NCBI GenBank assembly: GCA_015179025.1
Contig: WHUX01000030.1
Location: 1-64,000 of the forward strand
Direction of reading: 5' to 3'
Source: Terfezia claveryi
Lineage: Eukaryota > Ascomycota > Pezizomycetes > Pezizales > Pezizaceae
DNA: 64,000 nucleotides
Below, one piece after another: positions 23,523 to 35,072 of this stretch. Every line of letters starts with the position of its first letter. Position 1 is the stretch's first letter. The notes beneath the pieces are model-generated. The model was given only the letters and a program-made list of their open reading frames with translations, was not told the DNA's origin and made no database searches. The position numbers were made by a program, and so were the translations under genes.

Positions 23523-24300
23523 TTTATGGCCCGCTGCACGGGGCGCCCCAGCAACTGTTCTCCACTGATCAGGGTGGCCTGGCTTTCTCTGGGTTATGAG
23601 TGGTTATCAATGCCGGCGCGATTCTAAATGGTGATTATGGTATTGCCGTCAATAACCTGTGCTCCTATGAGGGTGAGGTATGCAGTGCGCTTTTTATTCC
23701 TATTAATTCGTTTGCGCGTTACTGATTACATATCTATAGGATTCGGTGGTCCCCGAGGACCATCTTTATCAGCATATTTCTGTTCCTGCGGTCGCCGATT
23801 TCTCAATCCTACATCAGCAAAAAAAATATTTGCGTCAGGTGCGTCGGAAGCACCGGACGCTCTGACGTGAACTGGCGATTCTGATGCAAACTTGAGTACT
23901 TAACTTTTCCAAACGCAAATCCCGTTGCCTGATGCATCTGGACTCAATTCATTTCTCACTGTATTTCCTGACGCACACCCATCCTATTTTTGACTTTACC
24001 AACGCAGATTTATCTTATTTGACTTAACCAATGCAACTCATTTGAAGGCATATTTTTAGATGTATAAACTACTTTGGGCCTCCGCCCTCTAAGCACGCAA
24101 CATCTCATTCAAATATCTGATGGAAATGGTTTATTAGCATAGCTGCGATTGCACTACCGCGATTGTTTTTGTAGTTCACCTGCATTTTATGCATTTTGAA
24201 ATAATCCATTTTATTCTCGTGATAATCTAATAAAACTACCCTACACGCGCTGCACTCCATAATCTCCATCTGTACCAGCCTTCACATCTCCGTCCATATA
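23523..24300. other. Gene-free region with GCGTCAGG-type repeats
   Basis: Contains TTGCGTCAGGTGCGTC, TTTCCTGACGCACACC and AACGCAGATTTATC words that match the short palindromic repeat at 5.1 kb and 43.05 kb. No gene supported. Confidence 0.4.
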
Positions 24301-24540
24301 AGCCCGTATATCCGTGTCCATATGACCCTGCAATTCGAGGTCCTTATTCACCTGGATATCCGAGTCCATATGAGCGTGCAATACCGGGTCCTTATTCGCC
24401 TGGATATGCGGGTCCATTTGAGCCTGCAATTTGGGGTCCTTATTAGACGCGGATATCTACGTCCATACGAGCCTGCCATTGGGGTCCTTACTTGCCTGAA
24501 TATCCGTGTCCATATGACCCTGCAATTCGGGGTCTGTTCG
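24241..24540 (-). pseudogene. 48-bp minisatellite coding a 16-residue repeat, frame-broken
   Basis: Five tandem 48 bp units (about 24300-24540). Read on the minus strand each gives a 16-residue unit of the type GHMDTDIQANKDPELQ. Because 48 is a multiple of three, the repeat could be translated, and the variants are mostly conservative. One unit near 24470 has lost a base, putting a stop (WT-stop) between the outer and inner units, and no N-terminal exon is visible. It is either the remnant of a repetitive surface or structural protein or a non-coding satellite that happens to be open. Confidence 0.4.
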
Positions 24541-24993
24541 AAAAAATTGCTCGTTTCTGGAATTCAGGTTCCCATTTAAGATGGAGACATGAAAGGTTAT
24601 CAGGAATCTACAGTGATTGTTAGCGCTAGCTTTATAATACTAGCAGCGGTGAATAATTAATGAAGCGAAAGCAAGCGCAAGTAGCAATAAAATCGGCCAT
24701 GTTATAGGGGTTAGAACCAAGATCCCTTATTCGAAACGAAGTCTCCTCATTGTGCCTGCGATATTTCTGTTTATGGAAATATACAAGTAACACTAATTGT
24801 GCTTCTTTAGTTTCGGGATCCCGTTCTAGAAGTAATTTCAGCTCACCATACTCAAGGGATTCATTGCTATTGTAGTGGTTATCACTCTCAACAAGCGCAC
24901 CCTGTCATGAGGCCGTGAAGGTCGCAAGTAGCAGGAAAAGAGCTAATTGTACAGGATAGCGATTTACGTCCAGAGGAAGTGGAGAAGAAATGC

Positions 24994-25410
24994 TTAATCG
25001 TTACCGCTGGCTACTGGCTTCTCTTTGTATACCTGAACTGGTGCTGATTCGATTAGGGCTAACCACTTATTGACCTTGTCTGTATTGCATATGCCACACT
25101 TTTTGTTGTACCGAGGTTTGACAACATTTGCAACTGTATAAATGCTGTTCGAACAGAGGAGTGGGATTTGCGCGCTATCAGTTTGAGACTGGAGGTATGC
25201 AATGACCTGGTGAGTTTCGTAATGAGCAGGCGTCGATAGCGTTTCACAAAAGGCTTTGAAGCTTTTTTCAGATCTCTCGAATCGAGTTTGCATTGAGTTC
25301 CTTTTCCATACGGTTTCTTTGCAATGTTGGTTTCTTTTCTTCATCCTCGAGAAATCAAAGCAGCTCCTGGTATTGCTCGAGAGTTCTTCCGGCCACATAG
25401 TCGAACACAT
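24994..25410 (-). CDS. Hypothetical protein, 138 codons
   Basis: A minus-strand open frame with ordinary composition: a basic N-terminal half (RMKKRNQHCKETVWKRN), a middle with AYLQSQTDSAQIPLLCSNSI, a C-x2-C pair (CGIC) and a Lys-rich end. No family recognised, no signal peptide. A micro-insertion-like TAGTCTGGTTAGCACA lies 30 bp upstream of its start. Uncertain whether it is expressed. Confidence 0.25.
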   Translation of the reverse strand: MCSTMWPEELSSNTRSCFDFSRMKKRNQHCKETVWKRNSMQTRFERSEKSFKAFCETLSTPAHYETHQVIAYLQSQTDSAQIPLLCSNSIYTVANVVKPRYNKKCGICNTDKVNKWLALIESAPVQVYKEKPVASGND

Positions 25411-25513
25411 CGATGGTTTTCATTATTGTAGAGTATTCGTAGTCTGGTTAGCACAAGCCAAGTATTTCTGTCTTGATTTGTGACGGATGGGAAAGAAGAA
25501 AATCCCCTGAGTT

Positions 25514-26388
25514 TATATATAATAGGGGTATTCAAAGTTAGCTTTATACGCCGTATAATACGGATATCTTGGCAAGCCACTTTTTCGTATAATACGCATT
25601 ATACGAGGACCTCCACACAACCATTTATCCGTCATATTTGAAAAATAAATGCTTAGACGACCGAATAAACCCATTTATACGAAAATTTTATTCGGTCAAC
25701 GCCAAGTAGACTAGCAAGTCCCGTGATCATTCAGTCAACACCAAGTAGACTAGCAAGTCCCGTAAGCCCCAAGAAGTCATGAAAGCATGATCATATGCCA
25801 GTCTAGCATGTTCATGACCTGGACCTGGTAAACACCGTCATCATGCCTCGAATCAGCAACAAGCGCAAGTTAACCCAGTGGTATCGAAGGGGGCTAAAGA
25901 GCATCACGGAAGAGGCGGAAGCCCAGGAAGTAGTCACCGCTGCACTGGTCTGATCGAGACTACCGCTGCACTTGAGGACGGAATACTAGATGGGGTAGCG
26001 GGGGGATGATCTTGTGGCAGGGCTCGAGGATGACCTCCTGTAGGAGCTGGAGTACCTGGCGGACGATGACGATCACGATCAGGGGTCCGACAACGAGGGG
26101 TCTGTATTTGAGGCACTGCTTTGCAGCAATTGAGTTCATGAACGTCAGGTCGCCAAGAATTGATGGCAAGTGCCAAGTGTAATGTGATACTTAGCCTAAT
26201 TCGGCCTAGTAGTCACTAGCACGGTCGCAGATTCCAATCAACTTTACGTGGTGAATACGGTCCAATCTGATTTTTTTATCTGGGATTTTTGAGGGGGTAC
26301 TCAAGATTTGGCGATTTATACGGCCGTTTAAATCGCACACGATTTAAAGCCGAAAACTTATCTTTGAATACCCCCATTATATATCATT
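25514..26388. mobile_element. DNA element with GGGGTATTCAAAG termini
   Basis: Left end TATATAATAGGGGTATTCAA (from 25514) and the right end, read as complement, ATATATAATGGGGGTATTCA are inverted repeats of about 28 bp. Inside are a tandem pair AAGTAGACTAGCAAGTCCCG (25700-25765) and several short palindromes of TATAATACG. A smaller inverted-repeat unit with the same termini (26293-26375) lies at its right end. No transposase. An alternative reading is that the left end is an unrelated single copy and only the 83 bp unit is an element. Confidence 0.45.
26293..26375. mobile_element. 83-bp mini-MITE with GGGGTAYTCAA ends
   Basis: GGGGGTACTCAAGA at the left and TCTTTGAATACCCCC at the right form terminal inverted repeats. 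The interior is palindrome-rich (CGGCCG; TTTAAATCG / CGATTTAAA). A relative of the same size class lies at 31774-31880. Confidence 0.5.
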
Positions 26389-27022
26389 TCATTGAATAAA
26401 CTGAGAGCGAACATTGAATTATCAGTACTTACTTAAAACGGTTCAATTTCCAGTTTGGGGCTATAGAAGGTGACTTATTCCCCATGAGATCCCACTCCGT
26501 AAAACAAAACTATACAAAATCAGGTTAGAACTCCAAACAATAACTCTATATGCAGTGGAATTTTGTTTTTCAAAGTACCCCTTCTTTGAGACTAAAATTA
26601 CCTACATGCACAACAAGCCATAACCACTTCTATACTATTACCGGAATCTCGTCGTGACCCCCTTCCTGACCCTAATTCTTTCACACCTTTACCATCCCCA
26701 AGCCCCCATCTATATCCCCTTACGCAATCACCAGTATACTTCTCCGCCAGTATACCCACATACTATATTAGTCACCTCGGACTGCTTGGAGAGTGCTCGG
26801 TCAGTGGGTCCATCAGATCATCTCTCCTCCAACTAATCAAGTCTAAAGATACAACTGCATTCACTGTCCAAGAAGTGTAGGAGCTACATTCAGCGCCGAA
26901 AACCCCCTATGACCATGCTCCATCAGATTAGCACCAGCAGCGGAATGGGAACAGAAACTGCGAAACCTCACCTTCCAGCATGAGCTCATACCTACATAGT
27001 ACATCCCCACTAATCAGAATAC
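26389..27022. other. Gene-free stretch
   Basis: No gene supported. It may hold the promoter of the decayed P-loop gene that starts at about 27023. Confidence 0.3.
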
Positions 27023-29846
27023 TTGGCCTTGAACGACTCAACAGTCGCTTTCCAAACACAACCATCCCCCTTCTCCTCAGACCTGTGCGAAAGCTATGCC
27101 GATCAACTTCATATCCAACACAATCAGCAACGGCTCGAGCAACTGCTTCAGCAGGGTGAGTGGTATGACGCAGTCCTTCTCTTCCTCCCAGAACCCCCAG
27201 TCGAGGAAGAAGTTCGTAAAGAGATTTTCTCCTCTCTATACCAACACTGGAAAAGTGATTTCATCGGCATATCTTTGATGGCTTTGCTTGAAAAGATCAA
27301 GAATGCTGAGAACTTTTGGAACCAAGATTACTATTCAAAGGCTTTTGATATAATACAGAGTTCGGGTACTGGAAAGTCACGGTTGTTATCTGAACTCGGT
27401 AAGCGTGCGCTGTCCGTCTGTTTTGTACTACGGAAGCCTGGGAAACGGGGTTCCCGCCAGGTGATCCTGAGGTATTTTCGTTTTTGATGGAGGGGGATGG
27501 ACATAACAGAAAGGATGTCCACGATCGTGCCGCAGCTCTGTTGAGTAGTGTTGGGGAAACGAGTCAGTATTCATGGTGGTATTTCCCTGCCCGAGATTTG
27601 TTGATGCTAACCGTACTAGGTAGTGATGGAGTGGTATAGGGATATCCTGTGTAGACAGCCGCAGTGTAGAACTGACATGATCAAGATGTGGAGCAAAGCA
27701 ATCTCACCACTGCAGCCTGAAGGTTTTAGCGATACCGGGAGCATCGCAGATTGTCGCTCTAGCTTTAGAAAGACACTTATGGAACAAATTGCGGACCGAG
27801 CCAGGCAATTGCACGACAAACTGTCCCTCCGAACTTGGAAGGCACGATATTCCATACCTCATATCCACCTTTTTATCCTCTTCACATACTAATATTCTGA
27901 AAAAGGTTGACCAAGCCACAATGACGAATTTTTCCAACGCGCCGTCGTCCAGCCCTACGAACAACTAATCGCCATCTTTCATAATGATGGTAATAATCGA
28001 GGAGCAATTCAGAACGACCATGAATTTGGGGAATTCCTCACGACGAAAGCTCCAACCTCTTCCGCCACAAGGAACGATCTTATGAATGGCGCCTTGAGAT
28101 CTACATGTCCACCAAGAGGCGATCTCACAGTGGCGAGCTACGACGACTCAGCCTTTTTCGGTCTTGAACTCGATCTCGCTGCTAAATTTGAGATTAAGAA
28201 CGTGCTCCAACCTCTGGCAAGCTTTTCCACATCGAATCACATGGCCAAATTTGGCAGGCCATTTTATGGTCGAATTATGCTGCCGGTAGGTACCAGGAGC
28301 TCTCGTGCTTTGTGAGGTTTTTTTTTTTTTTTTTTTTTTGAGTCTGTACGTCTAAGGCTATGAGACAACAAGTTGCCTAAACGCCCTGCCTTCCAAGCCA
28401 AGAAAATAAATCGAAACAGAAATAACCCATTCCTCCCCCGCCACGCCCTTACCGGCCCTTCCGCTGATAACAACAGATAACGCGTCCAGACGCCACGCTC
28501 GCAATGACTGCATTGCAACCTTGGCCCACAATACGCTCCTTGTTGCGTCCCTAACCTTCGTATCCTTTCCCCGTCCCCTCTTCGACAACCTCAACACACC
28601 CCTCCAGTAAAGAATAGCAAGGACCGAGGTCCAAACTCCAGAAACGACTGCCATCCTCCTTGCTCAACGCCTGGTCCCACCCCGCTTTGTGAGGTTAAAA
28701 CTACTTCGGGCAATGCCAATCATGTATTTGCAGTGCTTTCGACCAGAGTTTGTATAGATCTCTCTCTGGTGACACCTCAGAGTGTCAGCCTGGCTCAAGA
28801 GCCTGTTAATTCCCATTTACGCCTTGTCACTACATTGGATGAACATACAGGGCTACTCACCACGTCCACACCATCAGAACCAATCGTGGCAGATACGGTC
28901 ACAGACATGCTCATGGCGGATAGCGGCAGGGAATGGGAACGATCACTCAACACAATGCTCGAATTGTGTGCCTGAATCCTCCGCATCATTGCACGTGATA
29001 TACTGCTGCACAAAACCGCTAGACATGCCCAAGACATCGCTTACTGCCAGCCCTTCCTCCTCAGTGTCCTCACCAGCTTTCTCGAGGAGCTGTTTCACCC
29101 TGGGTTCCAGGATTTGCTACTACACCAGCTCAGAAACCCAACAAGATCCAGGCACCCACGTTCAGCCTGGCCAAGCCTTCTGGAACTCAAGCTGAAGAAT
29201 GGTTTCCTGAACTTCAACTACTTCGTCAGCACCGATACGGGCCTGAACCCGGCCCTGACGGCAACACACTACGCGGTCTCCTGTTACGCCTACTCCGCAG
29301 ACATGCTGCCCTTCAGCTCTCCCATGGCCAACCGCACTGGGACCTACTCATTGCCATTTACTTTGGCGAATTATCTGCCCCTTTGAACCCTGCTCACCTT
29401 TCCGCAATGGTTATCCAAATCAAAAACCGTGCCAACAAGGCTCCATTCCACCTAGGCGACGAGTTTAAACAATACTTCAGCACAATCAACAACCTGGTCG
29501 TTACGTTCAGCTGGAGCTGGGTACAAGTGAGGCGGGTATCGCAACCGCCGTGCGCTGGCCCAGCCAGATGTCCGAACCGGAGCTCTCCCACCAGGATACA
29601 ATACAGCCAGGAAAGGAGCCATTTGTACTGGGGGTGAGCTGTAGTAGCAGTAGTGCTAGAAATGCTTTTGGGTGTTTGGATAAGTTGGGGCTTCTGACAA
29701 CCTTCGAAGCATTGCTGGCCAAAAGTGTGCCATCCCGAGCGGGGACCATTGAGGATGTCATTTTCTGGAAAATGGTGGCGTTTACCGTAATGACCATGGG
29801 TGTGGCATTGAGAGGGATATGGAGATGGGTGATGGGCAATAAATAA
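27023..29846 (+). pseudogene. Multicopy P-loop NTPase gene, decayed and interrupted
   Basis: Starts with a hydrophilic region, then SSGTGKSRLLSELGKRALSV (Walker A, about 27358-27415). The frame shifts at about 27440 and continues as GFPPGDPEVFSFLMEGDGHN. A spliced piece with MEWYRDILCRQPQCRT follows. Later segments include NHVFAVLSTRVCIDLSLVTP (after 28697), FLEELFHPGFQDLLL in one frame, and LSAMVIQIKNRANKAPFHLG (29400-29460) in another, ending at 29846. This order is that of a large family of fungal P-loop proteins found near Crinkler or transposon genes. Besides frameshifts it is split by a retroposon at 28307-28696; joining the two sides in one frame gives CEVKTTSGN. It cannot be functional. 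The family function is unknown. Confidence 0.6.
28307..28696 (-). mobile_element. Poly(A) retroposon (SINE-like), copy A, with 13-bp target duplication
   Basis: Bounded by identical GCTTTGTGAGGTT copies (28307-28319 and 28684-28696), with a run of T after the left copy. This is an insertion with its poly(A) tail on the minus strand. The tail-proximal text (AGTCTGTACGTCTAAGG, then CCAAGAAAAT, GAAACAGAAA, CCGCCACGCCC on the plus strand) recurs next to the poly(T) runs at 36.1 and 49.9 kb. A minus-strand 98-codon frame (28654-28358) is inside it. It may be the 3' end of a LINE and not a true SINE. It splits the P-loop pseudogene. Confidence 0.8.
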
Positions 29847-30471
29847 TAGTGTAGGGATAGATTGCGAGTTACCCCCAGCGATTAAGTTCGGCTTTGGGTT
29901 CTGAGTACCACCCAGATTTAATTTCCAAAAGTGATACCGGGTTTGGTTCAAAAATCTTGTTGAGATGGGAATTTATTCTAAAGTAATATCTAAAGCTAGC
30001 TGTAGTGAAGAAAGGAGAAATGAATAGCTACTTGTATGTAAGCTCCACCTTTGAACTCCCTTTATAGTAATGTCGATTGTTTAGTATACATATCTTTTTT
30101 AAGATACTGGAATTTTTCTAACGCAGTAGCCTATTATCTAGAAATTACGGAATAGCCTTGGCAACCCATTGAAGATTATACTCAACAAGACAACTGCCCC
30201 GGAACCTCTACCTCAGGAGGATCGTACACTGGCAGAAAGTTGCTAGATACTTATGTTTGGTCAAAGTTTATAGCAATAGCTAATGCAAAGGCGCGTGCAG
30301 CAAAATATGCCAATTGCACAGGCATAGCGCACTGCAACCACGCCAGCACGTATTGCCAGGCATTGCCGAGCCGGCTGCTGCATGTGGCTGCCAAGCAGGA
30401 CTGATCATACCTAGTCGGGTAGACTAGCGCATCACAAGATGCTAGTCTGGTTGGACTAGTCTGGCTTGCAC
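29847..30471. other. Gene-free stretch
   Basis: No supported gene. A tandem pair of TAGTCTGG words follows at 30443 and 30457. A short imperfect hairpin (AGACTAGCGCATC / GATGCTAGTCT) lies at 30420-30450. Confidence 0.35.
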
Positions 30472-30640
30472 TACCGCATCCACGATCCTTGTCAGTTTAA
30501 AGACATAGGCCGAGCTTATGCAGTAAAGGTGATATCCGAGTGCAAAACAGGTGGTAACTGCTCACTGACCTGCTAATAATGATGTCTTCAGCGAAAGTCA
30601 GAGAACTGACAAGGATCGTTATTCACCAGTGGATGCGGTA
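30472..30640. mobile_element. 169-bp MITE-like inverted repeat, TA at both ends
   Basis: TACCGCATCCACGATCCTTG (30472-) ending CAGTT pairs with AACTGACAAGGATCG ... GTGGATGCGGTA (30604-30640). The right arm has about 11 extra bases (TTATTCACCAG) within it. Both ends carry TA, as in Tc1/mariner-type insertions. It lies directly right of the TAGTCTGGCTTGCAC word at 30457. Confidence 0.6.
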
Positions 30641-31485
30641 CTCGAAATCTCGCATCTTTGGTGAAGATAGAATCTGATAAGATTCTGCCTGTGATAAAGT
30701 CACGTGTGCCATCTTAAATTGGCCGATTTAAGACGCTATCATGTCCAGCCTCTGCGGCGTCAAGCAGACTAGAGGTGCTTCGTAATATCCAGCAGCAATG
30801 TTCACAGTTTCGGTCAGGTGTAAGGTATGGCAGTGATTGCGGAGAGACTAGTATAGCGGGTTACCCAAGACGGTGATTGCGGAGGAACAAAGGAACCTGT
30901 TTATATAGAGATTGCGAGAACTCTCCCGGAGAAGGCTCTCCAGGCATGTACATACAGAATACACGGCTCATAGCCCTTACACAGGCCCCTCAGGTGGGAG
31001 CCTTCTTTCTGCTCCAACGCCCCGTTCTCGTTCTCTCACTTATCCCCCACTTCCTCTACTGGCTCTGCTCTGTATCCATCTCCAGAACCATCACTTGAGC
31101 TCCCCTCACCCCAAATTACAGATTCACTCTCGCTCAGACTCAGGACAGCACACTTGGGATCTCGTCTCTAAATGCCCACTATGCTAACGGCCAAAATGGC
31201 TACCATCACTACCCACATGAGTCAGATTCCTGCGCTTATATTCAGAATGTGCTTGAAGTGCTGGTGCACTTACTACCCTCCCCTCTCTGGACTTTTTCTA
31301 TGACCATGATACAATGCTGATTTGCCCATCCCTCACCAGCCACATACCCTGCAAGCCCATTTACAGGTGAAATGCAAAGGATTCCCTGCACAAGGCCACC
31401 CTCAGAGCTAGCTACGCATGCTACTCAAGAGGCAAATGGGGATCATACATATTATGGCTATTATCGATGAGAAGCAGGGGCGAAG

Positions 31486-31794
31486 TTGGAGGAGATGAAG
31501 ATGAAGCAGGAGGTAATGGACAACCGAATGGAAATGATGAAGAACAAGCTAGATGGAGTTGTGCAATGGCTACGGCAGATTGTTAGTAATATCAGCGATC
31601 GTACTTCCCTTCTTGAACAACGGGTGGGTAGTGTAGAGTACATGACCGCTGAAGGAGAAGAAACTAGTGAAAACAGCACAAGCTGGAGTGAAGAATCAAT
31701 CCCGCAACAATCCCGGGGCCGAGGGAGCCAAAAGTGTTGGGGGTGGTTAATCAGCAAATATTTATCAATAATAGGGGTATTCAATCCTCTGTAG
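31486..31794 (+). CDS. Possible coiled-coil hypothetical protein
   Basis: A 102-codon frame whose first half is Met/Glu/Lys-rich (MKMKQEVMDNRMEMMKNKLD) and would form a coiled coil, followed by a Ser/Glu-rich tail. Its last roughly 20 bases lie inside the left end of the mini-MITE at 31774, so the true stop may be MITE-derived. Family not recognised; possibly a repeat ORF or exon of a gene starting near 31380. Confidence 0.2.
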   Translation: MEEMKMKQEVMDNRMEMMKNKLDGVVQWLRQIVSNISDRTSLLEQRVGSVEYMTAEGEETSENSTSWSEESIPQQSRGRGSQKCWGWLISKYLSIIGVFNPL

Positions 31795-31880
31795 TTTTGA
31801 ACGGTTTTTTTTAATCGGGGTTCTTGCCAACCAGACTAGGTTCTTGCGCGGTTTCGACCGTTCCTCAGTTTGAGTACCCC
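31774..31880. mobile_element. 107-bp mini-MITE with GGGGTAYTCAA ends, hosting a micro-insertion
   Basis: AGGGGTATTCAATCC at the left, TTGAGTACCCC at the right (ending 31880). It has the same termini as 26293-26375. A micro-insertion with 9 bp target duplication (31819-31847) lies within it, so the mini-MITE is the older. Confidence 0.5.
31819..31847 (-). mobile_element. 11-bp micro-insertion (TAGTCTGGTTG on minus strand), 9-bp target duplication
   Basis: CAACCAGACTA (31828-31838) sits between two identical copies of GGTTCTTGC (31819-31827, 31839-31847). On the minus strand the insert reads TAGTCTGGTTG. This is the shortest copy and shows that the variable end can lie within two bases of the constant core. 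Confidence 0.75.
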
Positions 31881-33754
31881 ATTTTGCAACCGCGCAAAAT
31901 GGCGGATTAATCGCTCGTTGGCTTTTGTTGGTTCAGAGCCAAGGCGCCATTCGTCTATAAATTAAACTCCATTGCATGAGGCTCATACGCTAGGACAGAT
32001 ATAGATTTCTCCCTTGGGCATGGTGCTCTGATCCATTTCTGAATCTTCCCAATCTGACTGGATGAGGTGTTCCGAGGGATCACCAAACAGACCAGCTTGG
32101 TAGCGGTGGTGGGGCTCTGGCTCTGCGTGCCAGGCTGGGCCATGGGTTTCGGGGTCTGGGGCAATCCCCAGGTTGGAGGGCAGGTTGGAGGGCGGGTGGG
32201 AGGGGCCAGACATGGCCAGAGGGGCAGACACCTAGACGGGCAGGAAGATTACTATGACAGGCAGTAGATATCTCGCTTGCATGGTGCGGGGAATCGCTGG
32301 CCTTCGCAAGCACATATGGATTTGGCCGGCAAAAGCAACTCACGTCATATTCCCGGGACTTGCATAAAAAAAAACTTAAGGTACGTATATCCATCCACCT
32401 GATCCAAGTGAGCTTGGTGTATGTACTTTCCGTTGGCTGATCCGAGGCATATTCCGAGACGCATAATAAGGGTGGGGTTAATTGTCACGGTGTAGTGGGC
32501 TGGTAGCTAAGTCACGTTGCGTGGGGGCATATGAGGCTGAAGCTCAGGGTAGAAGACACTTAGCCATATTTGGCTAGTTTCTCCATAACCAGATTTGGCT
32601 AGATACGAATTTCAATGATCATTTAGCAAAAAAGGCCCCACATGTAGTCGTTCCTGAGGTTTAGATGTCCTTATGCCTTTTTTCCTAAGGGGGGAGGGGG
32701 GACAATTTTCCTTCGATGATTGGTGATCTTTAAGTCCACATGGTTTGAGCAGTACTTAACGGTTTGTTCTATTTTTTTTTACCTTCAAATTGCAACTTCG
32801 TTACCCCACCTTCAAAAAAAATAAAAGCAAAGTCTAGCGCAGGCTACCTACCAAAGTATGTATAGTACATTATTTTTTGCCCATAAACATAACGTGATGG
32901 ATAATGCATTACAATTCCCCATCAAGGTGCGAGCATGCTGCATGTAGGGGAGTGAGGGTGTGTGTAAAAGAAAAAAATTAATTCTCACATTCACTCAGCC
33001 AAAAAGGTCCATTCATTGTTTAGCCGTAAATAGGGTATAAACATCCATCCATTCCCAGCCAAATAAGCTCTTTCTCTTGTGTACTACTCCTACATACCTC
33101 GTTTATGGGAACCAGAGGATTACCACTTACTGTGCTATCTCACTACACTACCCCATCGCACCCAACCGAGAATCTAGATTGATATGCATCACAGTATTAC
33201 CTATAATTTTCTAGTGGATTCTCTAGACCTGGGGATATCCTCCTCCATCCTCCATCCTTTATGCACTTTTTATTTTTTCCTACTACAAGCTCCCCCGGTT
33301 CCTAAGCGGAAACCATGGTGACATATTTTTTTTCATATTTTATTTTAAAAACAAATCAGAGAAAACGTAAACTGAACCCAGGAGCCTAGCTGCTATGAAA
33401 CCTAGCCCCAGCCCCAGCCCATTTTACCTAGGGGGAAAAAGGAAAAAAAAAAAAAAAAAAAAAAAAAAGGTTGAGGGAACTGATCAGATCAAATAGATTT
33501 ATTCCCCATAACAGAAAGTATTCTTTACAGGGAAAAAAGAACAAGTAAAACAACAGTTCAAGAGAAAGTAACAGGAACAGAAACAAACAAAAGCCTACAG
33601 TACAAACACCAATGTAAAAGGAAATTAAATAAAAATTAGAAATAACGCAACATCTGTCGACCGCGTTCTAGAGCCGACACATATCTTCTTTCTTGTGAGC
33701 ACAGTAGAGAATGCTTTGCTTCCATCTCGGACCTGCGGTCACAAAATAGAGGGC
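31881..33754. other. Gene-free region, with a 27-bp poly(A) run
   Basis: Holds short GGTTGGAGGGC tandem copies (32168-32200), a long A-run at about 33442-33468 and several A/T homopolymers. A minus-strand frame at 32231-31983 is unrecognised. The right part is the 3' flank of the HMG gene. I see no other gene. Confidence 0.4.
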
Positions 33755-35072
33755 TTACTTACTTTTATCAGCAGCAATCCGAGCCTTACCTATTAACTGC
33801 CGTAAATCCCCCGCTACACCTGCTACACCCGCTACACCCGCTACACCCGCCGCGCCCACATCCTCCATCTCCTCATTCTCTGGTTCCTGTGGGCTGGCAG
33901 CCTCAGCTCCCGCGGGTGTAGGTGCAACCGAGGACCCCGCAGATGCGGCCCTCGGCCCACGTTTCCCCTGACTAGGCCCCGCAGCGGCTGCACCTGGTGT
34001 AAGACCCAGCTCTTCACATTCAGCTTTATACCGCTCCTTGTTACGATCATACTCAGTGAAGTATGGTTTCTGACCTGCGTGGCCAAGATCTCGCCAGGCT
34101 TTTGCAAGGGCTTTATGCATATCAAAGTCCTCGTCGTTTTCGTTTTCTCGGCGGATATTATTGCGTTCCTTATCACAAAAACTATAAGAATAGATACATT
34201 AGTAAGATTATTACGAGTATGTGCATTCATCAAGAGCTTTTCGTACATCATGTATGCATTCGGAGGGCGCTTAGGCCCACGAGGTGCTCTAGAACTACCT
34301 TTCTTTGAGATAGTAGTATGTGGCATCGTAGAGTGGCTTAAGATTTCAGCAGCAGGATTTACTGTCGCAAAAGTTGACTGGTACGAACTCATGGGATGGA
34401 CCTCTCTTGGTGGTGAAGGGCTATGTTGCCGACTCGAAGGCTGATCGGGTGCGTCCTTGCGTGCTCTTTTAACTCGTAGGGGCTTTTCCTTCGGCTACCA
34501 GAACACCCATTATATACTGTTAGCACATTGCGATCCTCCAATGTTTTTGCTATATGCGAATGAATAGAGGCTAGGGGATGCATATGTTGGGGGGATGAGA
34601 GGTCCAGCCGACAATGTGTGGTCAAGTATGAAAATCATTTGGGGTCTGACCAACAACAAGCTCGACCCTGGCCCATGCGTCATAACATCGGACATGGCAG
34701 CAGCGGCAGCAGCATTAGCAGCAACAGTGGTGGCACCTACCGTCGGAGGCGGTGATGGACTGCCCTCTGAATCATCCACTCTTGCATCCGTCCGGTCTTC
34801 AAGCTGTTGTAGCAAGAATGCTCGTTCCAGCCTTGCCCGCTGAATACCCCGCCGTGATCGTTGTATGCGCAAAACCAGGACTTCATTGGTGTCTTCAATC
34901 TCTCGGATACGTCTCTTGAGCTCTAGGCATTTTTGGCGATATGAGTTCTCCACGGAGGTGGGTAGAGCAGGGGCCGGACCCAGCGGGGATTTCGCTGTGG
35001 GGCCACAAACACTAGTTAGCTAAGGTGTTCGTCCAGAATTGAGCCGGTGCGAAGCTCACGTTTATTGGGCAT
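33755..35072 (-). CDS. NHP10: HMG-box protein, INO80-complex Nhp10-like
   Basis: Four exons: 35072-35060, 34994-34651 (3' edge uncertain), 34494-34247 and 34181-33755; about 343 residues. The first exon is only MPNK plus one base. Residues about 20-65 form a Leu-rich coiled coil (CLELKRRIREIEDTNEVLVL, then RARLERAFLLQQLED) typical of the fungal Nhp10-type N-terminus. The HMG box follows (PKRPPNAYMIF spliced to CDKERNN, then KALAKAWRDLG and KPYFTEY). The C-terminus is acidic with four GVA repeats (AGVAGVAGVAGVAGD). Splicing at the GTACGA donor (34246) keeps the frame; the apparent donor at 34214 would give a 33-nt intron and a shifted frame. Nhp10 binds DNA and nucleosomes as an INO80 remodeller subunit. 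A sixth of the exon-2 donor choice is a guess. Confidence 0.7.

Noticed and set aside
31955..32400. Minus-strand genes from several 70-100 codon frames
   Set aside because: Overlapping frames on both strands in a GC-rich repeat (GGTTGGAGGGC); no family or consistent splicing.
33442..33468. Poly(A) run as tail of a plus-strand retroposon copy
   Set aside because: The sequence before the run does not match the retroposon family, and no target duplication was seen.
34182..34214. 33-nt intron in the HMG gene
   Set aside because: Too short and it shifts the frame. The upstream donor GTACGA at 34246 gives a 65-nt intron and an intact HMG box.
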